Positions 54,548 to 64,000 of a DNA stretch of 64,000 nucleotides are shown here, piece after piece. This stretch comes from Methanobrevibacter_A acididurans (GTDB taxonomy: Archaea; Methanobacteriota; Methanobacteria; Methanobacteriales; Methanobacteriaceae), in contig NZ_CP166991.1 in assembly GCF_046197875.1 (NCBI RefSeq), positions 1,488,001 through 1,552,000 on the forward strand. The letters are read 5' to 3'. The translations under genes and the position numbers were made by a program. Under the pieces are notes generated by a model. That model did not search any database. It worked only from the letters and a program-made list of their open reading frames with translations, and had not been told where the DNA came from. Within the stretch, counting starts at the first letter, position 1, and each line of letters begins with the position of its first letter.

Positions 54548-56329
54548 TTAAACACTTTCTTGTTCTAAAAATATATCAATTAAAGTATTAAATTCTTTTC
54601 TTTTGATTTTTAAACTACCTTTCAATTCATTGACTAAATATTTGAGAATTTTAGTTGATAAATCAGATTGAGCATAAATATTTGTAACACTAGTTTCTAC
54701 AAAAATAGAAATATGTTTCTGTACATTTAAATCTACTCGCATTATAACTTCTTCTTCTTGATAAGTAGAAACTTCTCTTATTATATTATCTATAATTTCA
54801 TTTATTATTAATGCTAAGATAATCATTGTCTTTCTGGACACAAAAATATTAGCTAAAACTTTAACATTAAAATTCACATTAGTTACATTATAAAATTTTA
54901 ATTGAACTTTAATAAATGGATTTAATGTATCAATAACATTAATTGAAGATATATTAGGAGATTCATGTATTTTTTCTTGAATTAAATTTAAAGCATTACG
55001 TCTATTCTGAGATTTTTCCACAATGAATTTAGGGCTAAAATTTTCAGTATTTAACTTTAAATCTGTTTGATTCAAAATATTATCTAATATTTTTTGAGAT
55101 TCATAATGCATCTCTTTAATTGCATTTTCTCTTTGGTCTAATTCATTTAATAATTTATATCTACTTTCATTAATTTCAGTCCTATCTTGGATAAAACCAT
55201 TAATTGATACAATTTTCCCATTATTCTCATACTGAATTTTAGAGTATAAATATAAATATTTTAATTTACCTTCATCATTTTTAATCCTAAACTCTGAAAT
55301 TGCATCATTTTTTGTCCTAATAAATTTAATCCATGTTTTTTCAAATAAATTTTTATCTTCATCTATAATGTAATCAAATAAATCAGATTTGAGTGATTTA
55401 TAAGTTGGTAATTTACCCATAATTGTTAAATATTCAGGAGACCAAGTTATTTCCGCATTATTAATTTTTTGTTTAAACACTGCAATATTTCCAATACTTC
55501 TAAGAGTTTGAATCTCATTATTATTATTAAATGAAATTTCATTTAATAAATTTTGTTTAGTAACATCAATAGCTGTAAGTAAAACTGCAGGATTATTTTT
55601 ATAAGACATTGCAGATAAAAAAATTTTAAAACTACATTCAACACCATTAACTTTTGTTTTTAAATCTTGATTATGATAAAAATATTTACCCTCATTTAAA
55701 TCGTTAAATGCTTTTAATAATTGATTATCGTCAGCTCCAGGAAAATTCATTCCAGGATACAATTTTAAACCCTCTAATTGTTCTACTGATTTTGAAATTA
55801 GATTAGCAAATGAATTATTAACATAAACAATTACTTTATCTTGAATAAAACATATAGCTTCAGATGAAGACTTTAAAACACGCGGAGAAATTTGTTTAAA
55901 ATATTTATTTCCTATAGATGAAGATAAACATACATAAGAGTGAGGAGTTCTTATAATAGTTATTTTAAAATTATGCATTAAAACATCATCTTGAAAAATG
56001 AAAATATTGAATTTACACTCTGAATTCTCCTCCATATTCTCCAAAATTTCTTTTAAACCTAAATCTTTAAAAATAGGAAGGGATTCAAAAAAAGGTTGAT
56101 TGATTTCAAATTTAAATATGTGATTTAAAACTACATGATTAAAAGAATTTGAATATTTGATTTTATAATCATTTGTTCCCAAATCTAATATCAAATTAGC
56201 TGAATCTGAATCGGAACTTTCATTAATTCCATTATCAACTCCATTAGAATAATCAAAAAATGTTTGATCATCAATGAAGACTTCTTTCTTTTCTTCAGAC
56301 CCTATAAATTTTAAAATAAATTTAATCAT
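54548..56329 (-). CDS. PAS-domain protein with degenerate histidine-kinase core
   Basis: 593 residues, cytoplasmic. At least two PAS domains: one with SPRVLKSSSEAICFIQDKVIVYVNNSFANLISKSVEQLEG (about 145-255), one near 280-385 with ITWSPEYLTIMGKL and a PAC-like IQYENNGKIVSINGFIQDRTE. The C-terminal 200 residues mimic HisKA_2/HATPase (EMHYESQKILDNIL, then LALIINEIIDNII like an N-box), but no DDG or glycine-rich ATP lid is left. It is likely a sensor that no longer binds ATP, perhaps controlling the small kinase at 52426-53034. Confidence 0.75.
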   Translation of the reverse strand: MIKFILKFIGSEEKKEVFIDDQTFFDYSNGVDNGINESSDSDSANLILDLGTNDYKIKYSNSFNHVVLNHIFKFEINQPFFESLPIFKDLGLKEILENMEENSECKFNIFIFQDDVLMHNFKITIIRTPHSYVCLSSSIGNKYFKQISPRVLKSSSEAICFIQDKVIVYVNNSFANLISKSVEQLEGLKLYPGMNFPGADDNQLLKAFNDLNEGKYFYHNQDLKTKVNGVECSFKIFLSAMSYKNNPAVLLTAIDVTKQNLLNEISFNNNNEIQTLRSIGNIAVFKQKINNAEITWSPEYLTIMGKLPTYKSLKSDLFDYIIDEDKNLFEKTWIKFIRTKNDAISEFRIKNDEGKLKYLYLYSKIQYENNGKIVSINGFIQDRTEINESRYKLLNELDQRENAIKEMHYESQKILDNILNQTDLKLNTENFSPKFIVEKSQNRRNALNLIQEKIHESPNISSINVIDTLNPFIKVQLKFYNVTNVNFNVKVLANIFVSRKTMIILALIINEIIDNIIREVSTYQEEEVIMRVDLNVQKHISIFVETSVTNIYAQSDLSTKILKYLVNELKGSLKIKRKEFNTLIDIFLEQESV

Positions 56330-56487
56330 TTTTCTAAAAACCTAAAAATAATTTATTATAAATAATAATTTTTTTAATCTTAATGTTTTATATAATTTGT
56401 TAAAATATTTATTAAAAACAATAAAAATTAAATAATTAATATTTATAGAATAAAAAATGATTTATATTTCAATATTTTAGAAAAAAT

Positions 56488-57273
56488 TTACTTATTTTGA
56501 CCTTTTAAAACCGCCTGTTTCATAGATTTAACATATTCCCCGATATAATATCCTGCATTTTCTTTGTGTTCTTCAATGATTTTCACAATTGCACTACCAA
56601 CAATTACACCATCAGATATCTTTGAAATATTTTCCGCCTGCTCGGGAGTATTAATTCCAAAACCAACTGCAGTTGGAACATTAGAAACATTTTTTATAAT
56701 AGAAATGATAGAATTTAAATCCGTTTTAATCTCGCTACGCATACCAGTAACACCCAATGATGAAACTACATAAATAAATCCTGATGCTTCTTTTGAAATC
56801 ATTTCAATACGTTTTTTAGAAGTTGGAGCAATCATTGAAATTATATCAACATTATGAGAATATGCAAAATCAAAAATTTCATTTTTTTCATCAAAAGGTA
56901 AATCCGGAACAATAATACCATCAATTCCTAATTCTTCACATCTAGAAAAGAATAAATCATAACCATAATAAAAAACAGGATTAATATAAGTTAAAAATAC
57001 TAAAGGAATATCACTATAATTTCTAACTTCTTTAACTATTTCAAAAACATTATCAGTATTAATTTCTTTAGATAATGCCCTTACATTAGCATTTTGAATA
57101 ACTGGTCCTTCAGCAACAGGATCTGAAAAGGGAATACCTATTTCAATTAAATCTACCCCTGAATTTATCATTATCTTAATAAATTCAACTGTTTTTTCAA
57201 TAGACGGATCTCCTGCAGTTAAAAAACCTATAAAAGCATTTTCATTATCAAATGCATTATGTATTTTACTCAT
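56488..57273 (-). CDS. trpA: Tryptophan synthase alpha chain
   Basis: Cleaves indole-3-glycerol phosphate to indole for TrpB. 261 residues in a TIM barrel. Signatures: [35 protein letters not shown] (catalytic Glu and Asp region), and the phosphate site VGFGI and VGSAIV. The start overlaps the trpB stop by 8 bp, so translation is coupled. Last gene of the trp operon. Confidence 0.96.
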   Translation of the reverse strand: MSKIHNAFDNENAFIGFLTAGDPSIEKTVEFIKIMINSGVDLIEIGIPFSDPVAEGPVIQNANVRALSKEINTDNVFEIVKEVRNYSDIPLVFLTYINPVFYYGYDLFFSRCEELGIDGIIVPDLPFDEKNEIFDFAYSHNVDIISMIAPTSKKRIEMISKEASGFIYVVSSLGVTGMRSEIKTDLNSIISIIKNVSNVPTAVGFGINTPEQAENISKISDGVIVGSAIVKIIEEHKENAGYYIGEYVKSMKQAVLKGQNK

Positions 57274-58447
57274 TTAAATTCACCCCTTTATATTTAGCTA
57301 TAGATGCAACATCTTTATCCCCTCTTCCAGAAAGACAAACAATGATAATATCCTCTTTATTCATTTTTCCTGCTATTTTTTTAACATGTGCAATAGCATG
57401 AGCACTTTCAATAGCTGGTATGATTCCTTCCATACGTGATAAATATTCAAATGCATCAACAGCTTCTTCATCTGTTATTGAAACATATTCTGCTCGTTTA
57501 ATATCATGCAGATATGCATGTTCTGGACCAATACCCGGATAATCTAATCCTGCAGAAATAGAATAAACAGGCGAAATTTGACCATAATTACCTTGACAAA
57601 AGTAGGATTTCATACCATGGAATATACCCACTTCACCTTTAGATATAGTAGCCGCATGATAAGGAGTATCAAGCCCTTTACCTGCAGCTTCCACTCCAAT
57701 TAATTTAACATCATCATCAATGAAATTATAAAAAGATCCCATTGCATTACTTCCCCCACCAACACAAGCTACAACGGCTGTTGGTAATTTACCCTCTTTT
57801 TTTAAAATTTGATTTTTAGCTTCTTCACTTATTACACTTTGAAAATCACGAACAATCATTGGAAAAGGATGCGGACCCATTGTTGAACCAATAACATAAT
57901 GCGTATCAAAAACTCTAGAAATCCAGTCTCTAAATGTTTCATTTACTGCATCTTTTAAAGTCATTGTTCCAGAAGTAACTGTATGAACTTTAGCCCCTAA
58001 TAACTCCATACGAAAAACATTTAAAGCTTGTCTTTCAGTATCTTTTTTTCCCATGAAAATTTCACATTCCATATTTAAGAGGGCAGCAGCAGTAGCTGTA
58101 GCAACACCATGTTGCCCAGCCCCAGTTTCAGCTATTATACGAGTTTTACCCATTTTTTTAGCTAATAATATTTGACCCAAAACATTATTAATTTTATGTG
58201 CTCCAGTATGGTTTAAATCTTCACGTTTAAGATAAATTTTTGCCCCACCTAAATCTTCAGTCATTCTTTTAGCATAATACAATAAAGAAGGACGTCCCGC
58301 ATATTCTTTCAAAAGAAAATTTAATTCCTTTTTAAAATTTGAATCATTTTTATAATAATTATAGTTCTCCTCTAAATTTAATAATTCGTTCATTAATGTT
58401 TCAGACATATATTGTCCACCATATTCCCCATATCTTCCATTACTCAT
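57266..58447 (-). CDS. trpB: Tryptophan synthase beta chain
   Basis: PLP enzyme joining indole and serine. 393 residues. It has the PLP lysine in HTGAHKINN, the [10 protein letters not shown] loop, and [10 protein letters not shown] for the phosphate. This is the TrpB1 type normally paired with trpA, as its position confirms. ATG ([11 protein letters not shown]) is 30 bp after trpF. Confidence 0.97.
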   Translation of the reverse strand: MSNGRYGEYGGQYMSETLMNELLNLEENYNYYKNDSNFKKELNFLLKEYAGRPSLLYYAKRMTEDLGGAKIYLKREDLNHTGAHKINNVLGQILLAKKMGKTRIIAETGAGQHGVATATAAALLNMECEIFMGKKDTERQALNVFRMELLGAKVHTVTSGTMTLKDAVNETFRDWISRVFDTHYVIGSTMGPHPFPMIVRDFQSVISEEAKNQILKKEGKLPTAVVACVGGGSNAMGSFYNFIDDDVKLIGVEAAGKGLDTPYHAATISKGEVGIFHGMKSYFCQGNYGQISPVYSISAGLDYPGIGPEHAYLHDIKRAEYVSITDEEAVDAFEYLSRMEGIIPAIESAHAIAHVKKIAGKMNKEDIIIVCLSGRGDKDVASIAKYKGVNLNE

Positions 58448-58477
58448 TATAAACCTTCCATTGATTTAATATAAAAT

Positions 58478-59104
58478 TTATTTAGATAAATTTCTCACAT
58501 TATTTATAAATTTTTTAATTTTTTCTTCATCTTTGACTTCATTAGTTTCTGTACCAGAACTGACATCAACAGCAAAAGGATTTATCGTTTTGATTGCATT
58601 TATAACATTATCACTATTTAACCCACCTGCAAGAAAAAATGGTTTTTCAATGTTTTCTTGAATTAAAGTCCAGTCAAAAGTTTTACCTGTCCCTTTACCA
58701 TTATCTAGTAACAAATAGTCCACACAAGAAGATTGCCACTTAAATATTTCTTTATCATCAATAATTTCTAATGCTTTAATAATTTTTAAATCTTTACCCA
58801 CTTTCTCAAGTGCACTTTTTTTTAATAATTTAATATATTCTTCTGTTTCATTTCCGTGCAATTGAGCTAAATCTATTATACCTAATTTAAATAATTTAAT
58901 AATTTTATGATAATCTTCATTAACAAAAACCCCTACACATTGTATGTGAGTATCTAAAAAAGAATTTAAATATTGGGCTTTAATAACAGAAATATTACGA
59001 TGGCTTTTTTTAAAAAATACAAATCCTATATAATCCGGTTTATATTTATTAACAATATTAATATCTTCAGGTCTTTTAATACCACAAATTTTAATTCTTG
59101 TCAA
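58478..59104 (-). CDS. trpF: Phosphoribosylanthranilate isomerase
   Basis: Amadori rearrangement step of tryptophan synthesis. 208-residue barrel beginning with the typical TRIKICGIKRPEDI (catalytic Cys), then DIAQLHG-like DLAQLHGNE and the end FFLAGGLNSDNV, PFAVDVSSGTE (catalytic Asp). Gap to trpC is 21 bp. Confidence 0.95.
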   Translation of the reverse strand: MTRIKICGIKRPEDINIVNKYKPDYIGFVFFKKSHRNISVIKAQYLNSFLDTHIQCVGVFVNEDYHKIIKLFKLGIIDLAQLHGNETEEYIKLLKKSALEKVGKDLKIIKALEIIDDKEIFKWQSSCVDYLLLDNGKGTGKTFDWTLIQENIEKPFFLAGGLNSDNVINAIKTINPFAVDVSSGTETNEVKDEEKIKKFINNVRNLSK

Positions 59105-59125
59105 AACATGCCCCCCCTCTTACAG

Positions 59126-59908
59126 CTATTTATTACCTTTTAGATAATTTAATGTAAATTTTTTATTTGAACTTGTCATTAAAGTTTCACCTATTAATAC
59201 AGCATCCACATTATTACTTCTCAATGCAGAAATGTCTTTATCAGTTTTAATACCACTTTCTGAAATAAATATTATTTCTTCAGGTACTAATTGTCTTAAA
59301 TGGATACTATTTGTAATATCTACTGTAAAATTTTTTAGATTTCTATTGTTTACTCCTATAATTTTTGCACCTGCATTTAAAGCAACTTTAATTTCTTTTT
59401 TATTATGTGCTTCAACTAATGAAGATAAACCTAAATTAGTAGCTATATCAATATATTCTTTTAATGTTTCTTCATCCAGAATAGAACATATAAATAAAAC
59501 TGCAGAAGCACCTAAAATTTTTGCTTCATATATCATATAATTATCAATGATAAAATCTTTACGAAGAACTGGAATATTAACATTTTCCACAACACTTTCT
59601 AAATAATAATCTTCCCCTTTAAAAAAATAAGGTTCTGTTAATACTGAAATAGCTGATGCTCCTGCATTTTCATATTCTTTTGCAATTTTTATAGGATCGA
59701 AATCATTACTTATAATTCCTTTAGAAGGAGATGCCTTTTTAATTTCACAAATAAACGAAATATCATCAGATTTTAAAGCCTTTTCAAATGGAAAATCCTT
59801 ATTACAATTTAATAATTTTGCTTTCTTTTTAATTTCACTTAAAGGTACTTTTTTTTCTTTTTTATTTAACCTTTCCTTAGTTTTATCCACAATATCATTT
59901 AAAATCAT
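59126..59908 (-). CDS. trpC: Indole-3-glycerol phosphate synthase
   Basis: Closes the indole ring. 260 residues with FICEIKKASPSKG (catalytic Lys), ISVLTEPYFFKG, VLRKDFIIDNYMIYEA and GVNNRNLKNF, all standard. It is a single-function chain, with trpF separate. 51 bp after trpD. Confidence 0.96.
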   Translation of the reverse strand: MILNDIVDKTKERLNKKEKKVPLSEIKKKAKLLNCNKDFPFEKALKSDDISFICEIKKASPSKGIISNDFDPIKIAKEYENAGASAISVLTEPYFFKGEDYYLESVVENVNIPVLRKDFIIDNYMIYEAKILGASAVLFICSILDEETLKEYIDIATNLGLSSLVEAHNKKEIKVALNAGAKIIGVNNRNLKNFTVDITNSIHLRQLVPEEIIFISESGIKTDKDISALRSNNVDAVLIGETLMTSSNKKFTLNYLKGNK

Positions 59909-59959
59909 TAAAAAACACGCCTAAATAAACTACATAATATTCCATGAAAATAATAAACT

Positions 59960-60976
59960 TTAATTCCTAAATTTATTAGATAAATCTATAAACAATTTTA
60001 ATTGATTTCTAGCTTTTCCATTATCAATTAATTCTTCTGCAAGGATAACCCCTTCATTTAAAGATGAAACTTTACCTGCAACATACAATCCTGCAGCCGC
60101 ATTGATTACAACAGCATTCCTTTTAGGGCCTTTTTTTCCATCCAAAATTGATTTAGTAATATCTGCATTAAAATCTGGATTCCCCCCTACTAAATCATTT
60201 TTAGAACATTTTTCAAAACCAAACTCTTCAGGTTCAATTACATAATCAATTATATCATCCCCTTTAATTTCACAAACAGTAGTAGGAGAACTAACTGATA
60301 TTTCATCTAGTTTATCTTGACCATAAACAACCAATGCTTTTTTAACACCTAGATTATGAAGAACTTCAGTCAAAGGTTTTACTAATGATTCATCATAAAC
60401 TCCCATAACTTGCATAGTTGCACCAGCAGGATTAGCTAAAGGACCTAAAATATTAAAAATTGTAGGAATACCTAGTTCTTTTCTAATAGGGGCCACATAT
60501 TTCATAGCAATATGATAATTTTGAGCAAATAAAAAACATAAATTTATTTCATTTAATATTTTTGCACTTTCCTCTGGAGAAATATTTATGTTAACACCTA
60601 ATGCTTCTAAAACATCAGCGGCTCCAGATTTACTAGAAGATGCCCTATTCCCATGTTTAGCTACAGGAACTCCAGCTGAAGAAATAACTATTGATGCTGT
60701 TGTAGATATATTGAAAGAATTAGATCCATCACCACCAGTACCAACAATTTCTAAAACATCTCGATCATTTAATAATTTGATACAATGAGACCTCATTGCT
60801 TCTGCAGAAGCTGTAATTTCATTTATAGTTTCACCTTTCATAGAAAGAGCAGTTAAATAAGCACTCATTTGAACATCACTGGCTTTACCTCCCATTATTT
60901 CATTCATAGATTCTTTAGCTAAATTATAAGAAATATTTTGATTTTTAGCTAAATTTAAAATAGCTTCTTTTATCAT
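59960..60976 (-). CDS. trpD: Anthranilate phosphoribosyltransferase
   Basis: Adds phosphoribose to anthranilate. 338 residues with the PRPP loop GTGGDGSNSFNIST, KHGNRASSSKSGAADVLEALG and GPLANPAGA. It is not fused to trpG. 22 bp after trpG. ATG (MIKEAILNLA) follows GGAGAG. Confidence 0.96.
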   Translation of the reverse strand: MIKEAILNLAKNQNISYNLAKESMNEIMGGKASDVQMSAYLTALSMKGETINEITASAEAMRSHCIKLLNDRDVLEIVGTGGDGSNSFNISTTASIVISSAGVPVAKHGNRASSSKSGAADVLEALGVNINISPEESAKILNEINLCFLFAQNYHIAMKYVAPIRKELGIPTIFNILGPLANPAGATMQVMGVYDESLVKPLTEVLHNLGVKKALVVYGQDKLDEISVSSPTTVCEIKGDDIIDYVIEPEEFGFEKCSKNDLVGGNPDFNADITKSILDGKKGPKRNAVVINAAAGLYVAGKVSSLNEGVILAEELIDNGKARNQLKLFIDLSNKFRN

Positions 60977-60998
60977 TTTTAATTTCTCTCCTTTTTAA

Positions 60999-61613
60999 TC
61001 ATAACATTTTTAAGAAATTTGTAATAATATCCAAACCTTCAGGAGTCAAAATTGACTCTGGATGAAACTGTAACCCGTAAATAGGATAATTTTTATGTTT
61101 AACTGCCATTATTTCATCATCAATAGTTCTTGCAATGACATCTAATTCTTGAGGTAAAGTATTTTCTATTAAAGCTAAAGAATGGTATCTTGCTGCTTGA
61201 ATAGAATCATTTAAATCTTTAAATAATGGGTCATTCTTTAATTTTAGTGTTGAGGTTTTACCATGCATTATTTCCTTTGCATAAGATATTTTTCCACCAT
61301 ACGCTTCACATATTGCTTGATGGCCTAAACATACGCCTAATATTGGGATTTTGCCCTGAAATTCTTTTACAAGTGGAATACAAATCCCAGCATTAGACGG
61401 TTTCCCTGGACCAGGGGATAAAATTATAATATTTGGATTTAGTTCTTTAATTTGATTAATAGTAAATTGATCATTTCTGATAACTTTAATTTCCTTAATA
61501 ATATCATCTGAATTTATTTCTAAATCCAAATTATTAATTTTAGATATTGCAATTCCTAAATATTGATATAAATTATATGAAAAACTGTCATAGTTATCTA
61601 CTAAAACTATCAT
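60999..61613 (-). CDS. trpG: Anthranilate synthase glutamine amidotransferase
   Basis: Supplies ammonia to TrpE. 204 residues of class I amidotransferase with SPGPGKPSNAG, nucleophile Cys in GVCLGHQAI and the His/Glu pair in LQFHPESIL. It overlaps trpE by 4 bp (ATGA). It might be shared with folate synthesis if no pabA exists elsewhere. Confidence 0.95.
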   Translation of the reverse strand: MIVLVDNYDSFSYNLYQYLGIAISKINNLDLEINSDDIIKEIKVIRNDQFTINQIKELNPNIIILSPGPGKPSNAGICIPLVKEFQGKIPILGVCLGHQAICEAYGGKISYAKEIMHGKTSTLKLKNDPLFKDLNDSIQAARYHSLALIENTLPQELDVIARTIDDEIMAVKHKNYPIYGLQFHPESILTPEGLDIITNFLKML

Positions 61614-63118
61614 TCTATCCCTCCATTAGCAATTTTTAAAGCATTAATAACCGCTGAAGCCTTGTTTAGTGTTTCTTGATACTCATTTTCAGGGTCACTA
61701 TCTGCAACTACACCTCCACCTGAACGTATGAATACTTTATTATTATGAGTAAATGCAATTCTAATTGCTATACAAGTATCCAGATTTCCAGATAAATCCA
61801 TATATCCTATAGCTCCACCATATATCCCCCGTTTATTGTTTTCTAGTTCATTAATTATTTCACAAGCCCTTATCTTAGGTGCACCTGAAAGAGTTCCTGC
61901 CGGAAGAATAGAATTTATTGCTGATAAAGAATCTAAATCTGGTCTAAGTTTTCCTTCAATAGTTGAACCTAAATGCATAACTCTAGAAAATTTTTCAACT
62001 GACAAATATTTATCTACTTTAACTGATCCTATTTCTGAAATTTTGCCTATATCATTTCTTCCTAAATCTACAAGCATATTATGCTCAGCTAATTCTTTTT
62101 TATCATTTAATAATTCTTTTTCTAATTTTTTATCTTCCTTTTCTGTTTTACCTCTTGGTCTTGTACCTGCTAATGGAAAAGTATATACTTTATTATCTTT
62201 TAACTTGACAAGGGTTTCAGGTGATGCTCCTGCAATTTCTATGTCATCACTTGAAAAATAAAACATGTATGGAGAAGGATTTGTTGTACGTAAAACTCTA
62301 TATGTATCAAATAAACTTCCTTCAATATCCGCTTCAATTTTATTAGATGGAACAACTTGGAATATTTCACCTTCTTTAATATAATTTTTAGCTTTTTCAA
62401 CTATATCACAATATTCCTCTTTAGAAAATGAAGGTTGAAATTCTGATTTTAATTTTAAATTTTCAATTTTTGCTGGTTTTCCATCTTTAATAATTTTTAC
62501 AATTTTTTTTAATTCTTTTTGACCCTTTTCATAATTTTCTAATAAATTATCAGTTTGCATATTAATTATAATAATCATTTTTTGTTTATAATTATCAAAA
62601 ACTATTACTTTGTCAAACAACATCAAATCAACATCTTTAAAACCATCTTGATTTTCTACATTTAAATTTAATGAAGGTTCACTATATTTAATATAATCAT
62701 AAGCAAAATATCCAACTAAACCCCCTGTAAACGGCGGCAATTTTGTTAATCTAGGCGTTCTGTTTTCATTTATAATATGTTTAATATATTTTCCAGGATT
62801 TGAAGTTTTTGTAGTAAAAACATTTGCCTTATTTAAATCTTTAGATTTATAAGAACTAAAATCACCTTTCATAGTTATTTGTCCATCTTGGCATGTAAAT
62901 TCTATTAATGGATCAAAGCCTAAAAATGTATATCTTCCCCAATTTTTTGTATCTTCAATACTTTCTAACATGTAACAATGTTTACTTACATTTTTTAATT
63001 TTCGCATAACTTCTATTGGTGTTTCAATGTCAGAATATAATTCATAACTTAAAGGTATTCTTTTATAAGATTTGTTTTTTGCTATCTCTTTAATTTCGTT
63101 TATATCAGGGTAATACAT
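61610..63118 (-). CDS. trpE: Anthranilate synthase component I
   Basis: Converts chorismate to anthranilate. 502 residues with the chorismate-binding C-terminal domain (EIFQVVPSNKIEAD, GTRPRGKTEKEDKKLE, DLGRNDIGKI, LPAGTLSGAPKIRA, RSGGGVVADSDPENEYQET). The N-terminal LESIEDTKNWGRYTFLG contains the region for tryptophan feedback inhibition. First gene of trpEGDCFBA, the complete pathway from chorismate. Promoter with repeated GTACTATTT lies upstream. Confidence 0.97.
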   Translation of the reverse strand: MYYPDINEIKEIAKNKSYKRIPLSYELYSDIETPIEVMRKLKNVSKHCYMLESIEDTKNWGRYTFLGFDPLIEFTCQDGQITMKGDFSSYKSKDLNKANVFTTKTSNPGKYIKHIINENRTPRLTKLPPFTGGLVGYFAYDYIKYSEPSLNLNVENQDGFKDVDLMLFDKVIVFDNYKQKMIIIINMQTDNLLENYEKGQKELKKIVKIIKDGKPAKIENLKLKSEFQPSFSKEEYCDIVEKAKNYIKEGEIFQVVPSNKIEADIEGSLFDTYRVLRTTNPSPYMFYFSSDDIEIAGASPETLVKLKDNKVYTFPLAGTRPRGKTEKEDKKLEKELLNDKKELAEHNMLVDLGRNDIGKISEIGSVKVDKYLSVEKFSRVMHLGSTIEGKLRPDLDSLSAINSILPAGTLSGAPKIRACEIINELENNKRGIYGGAIGYMDLSGNLDTCIAIRIAFTHNNKVFIRSGGGVVADSDPENEYQETLNKASAVINALKIANGGIE

Positions 63119-63183
63119 TATTAAATCCTCTTTTAATTTTTCTTGCTTATATTTTATTATAATTTTAATAATAAATATGGATG

Positions 63184-63231
63184 TATATAAATATATGCAA
63201 ATGTACTATTTAAATCTTTATAGTACTATTT
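63184..63231 (-). promoter_or_regulatory. trp operon promoter with tandem TRP-box-like repeats
   Basis: TTTATATA (63184-63191, minus) is a TATA box about 70 nt before trpE. GTACTATTT occurs twice on the plus strand (63203-63211 and 63223-63231), exactly 20 bp apart, each containing GTAC as in the TGTACA 'TRP boxes' bound by TrpY in Methanothermobacter. The sites also lie in front of the divergent M50 gene. No trpY gene is in the window. Confidence 0.55.
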
Positions 63232-63322
63232 TATACATTATAGATTAAAAACTTGCATAATAATTTTAAAGGAAAAATAAATGCAAAAAATATATAACAC
63301 AAAATAAAGAATTAATAATATT

Positions 63323-63931
63323 ATGAATGTAAAATTTACAAAACATGAAACAATAGATTTAATAATTGCATTTATTGTTATATCTTTAGGATTCTCAATT
63401 GTCTATGGAAAAACAAATATTAATTATATCATAGCAATATTACCTATGATAATGATAGGTGTAGGTTCAGGGTTTATATTACATGAAATTGGACATAAAA
63501 TTAGTGCAATATACTATGGATACTGGGCAGAATTTAAAGCTTGGCCAATAGGGTTAATAATATCATTATTAAGTGCTTTTATTGGATTTTTAATAGCAAC
63601 CCCCGGTGCAGTAAATATTTATGGACAAATTAATGAAAAAGAAAATGGAATAATATCTTTATCTGGACCAGTAGTAAATATATTACTCGCTTTAATATTT
63701 TTAATAATAAACTCCGTATACACAGCAATGAACCCCCAAGCCATAGGAAGTTTCACAAATATAACTTGCACATTCGGATTCATAATAAATGGTTACTTAG
63801 CATTCTTTAATTTAATACCATTAGGTATCTTAGATGGAGCAAAAATAATTAAATGGAACCCACTAATTTGGTTTGTAAGCATAGCCATTGCTGCAATAAT
63901 AGCGTTTGGAGGAATGTTCGGAATATACTAA
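63323..63931 (+). CDS. M50-family site-2-protease-like membrane protein
   Basis: 202 residues with about six membrane segments. The zinc motif is HEIGH in FILHEIGHKISAIYYG (about 55), and the third ligand region is NLIPLGILDGAKI near the end, the NPDG-type motif of S2P proteases. No PDZ or CBS domain is present. It may cleave membrane-bound factors within the bilayer, substrate unknown. It is divergent from the trp operon with 204 bp between, sharing the regulatory region. Start ATG (MNVKFTKHE) has little ribosome-site signal. Confidence 0.85.
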   Translation: MNVKFTKHETIDLIIAFIVISLGFSIVYGKTNINYIIAILPMIMIGVGSGFILHEIGHKISAIYYGYWAEFKAWPIGLIISLLSAFIGFLIATPGAVNIYGQINEKENGIISLSGPVVNILLALIFLIINSVYTAMNPQAIGSFTNITCTFGFIINGYLAFFNLIPLGILDGAKIIKWNPLIWFVSIAIAAIIAFGGMFGIY

Positions 63932-64000
63932 CAATTATTTAGTACATATCAATCTAAGAGAACGTTCACATTCTAAAACAAGCACTTTATTAGAAAAATT

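Noticed and set aside
63119..63183. Tryptophan attenuator leader peptide before trpE
   Set aside because: No short frame with adjacent Trp codons and no competing hairpins; repression at the promoter is the expected archaeal mode.

Overview
The window reads as a stretch of chromosome from a hydrogenotrophic, formate-using methanogen of the order Methanobacteriales, most likely a Methanobrevibacter. The DNA is very AT-rich. It encodes formylmethanofuran dehydrogenase, an F420-type formate dehydrogenase with its FNT transporter, NrpR, class I lysyl-tRNA synthetase, PolC (DP2), Sec61-beta, 6-phospho-3-hexuloisomerase and large parallel beta-helix adhesin-like proteins. The genus is an inference from gene content; no rRNA or tRNA gene is present to confirm it.

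Layout. 1-669: right end of a decayed ISM1-like insertion sequence. 685-4030: nitrogen module, with glnA behind two GGAA-N6-TTCC operators and the repressor gene nrpR next to it. 4217-4663: SseB-like protein. 4774-7651: modABC molybdate/tungstate importer behind an inverted repeat. 7655-14814: two small paralogues and the formylmethanofuran dehydrogenase operon, headed by a helix-turn-helix/ferredoxin fusion gene, with two perfect palindromes upstream. 15178-16850: moaA and mobB (molybdopterin cofactor). 17045-21361: fdhC and fdhAB. 21694-25606: ExbD-like, ExbB-like and multi-TM membrane proteins plus an anchored beta-helix surface protein. 26218-32027: two secreted adhesin-like proteins sharing Ig-like modules. 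32090-33296: a complete second copy of the same broken insertion sequence, in inverted orientation, with terminal inverted repeats and an 8-bp target duplication.

33425-38155: FmdE-family protein with a BtuCD-type metal/chelate ABC importer, then fdhD. 38169-44750: hexuloisomerase, a ModE/LysR-like regulator with a ligand-binding-like domain, a PfkB kinase, thiC, lysS and a cytosine-deaminase-like enzyme. 44809-52288: coiled-coil protein, anaerobic ribonucleotide reductase nrdD, polC and the short sec61-beta gene. 52426-56329: a signalling cluster (soluble histidine kinase, tandem-receiver protein, a short helical protein apparently starting at AUU, and a PAS protein with a degenerate kinase core). 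56488-63118: complete trpEGDCFBA operon. 63323-63931: M50-type membrane protease.

The main theme is molybdenum/tungsten and pterin-cofactor metabolism. Oxyanion uptake (modABC, possibly the BtuCD-type system), cofactor synthesis (moaA, mobB), sulfur transfer to formate dehydrogenase (fdhD), the two pterin enzymes (fwd, fdh), an FmdE protein and a ModE-like regulator all lie within about 35 kb. The signals most worth a second look are the palindromes that pair with the helix-turn-helix/ferredoxin gene, the ExbB/ExbD-like surface operon in an organism not expected to have an outer membrane, and the two inverted, identically broken insertion sequences that bracket the first 33 kb.
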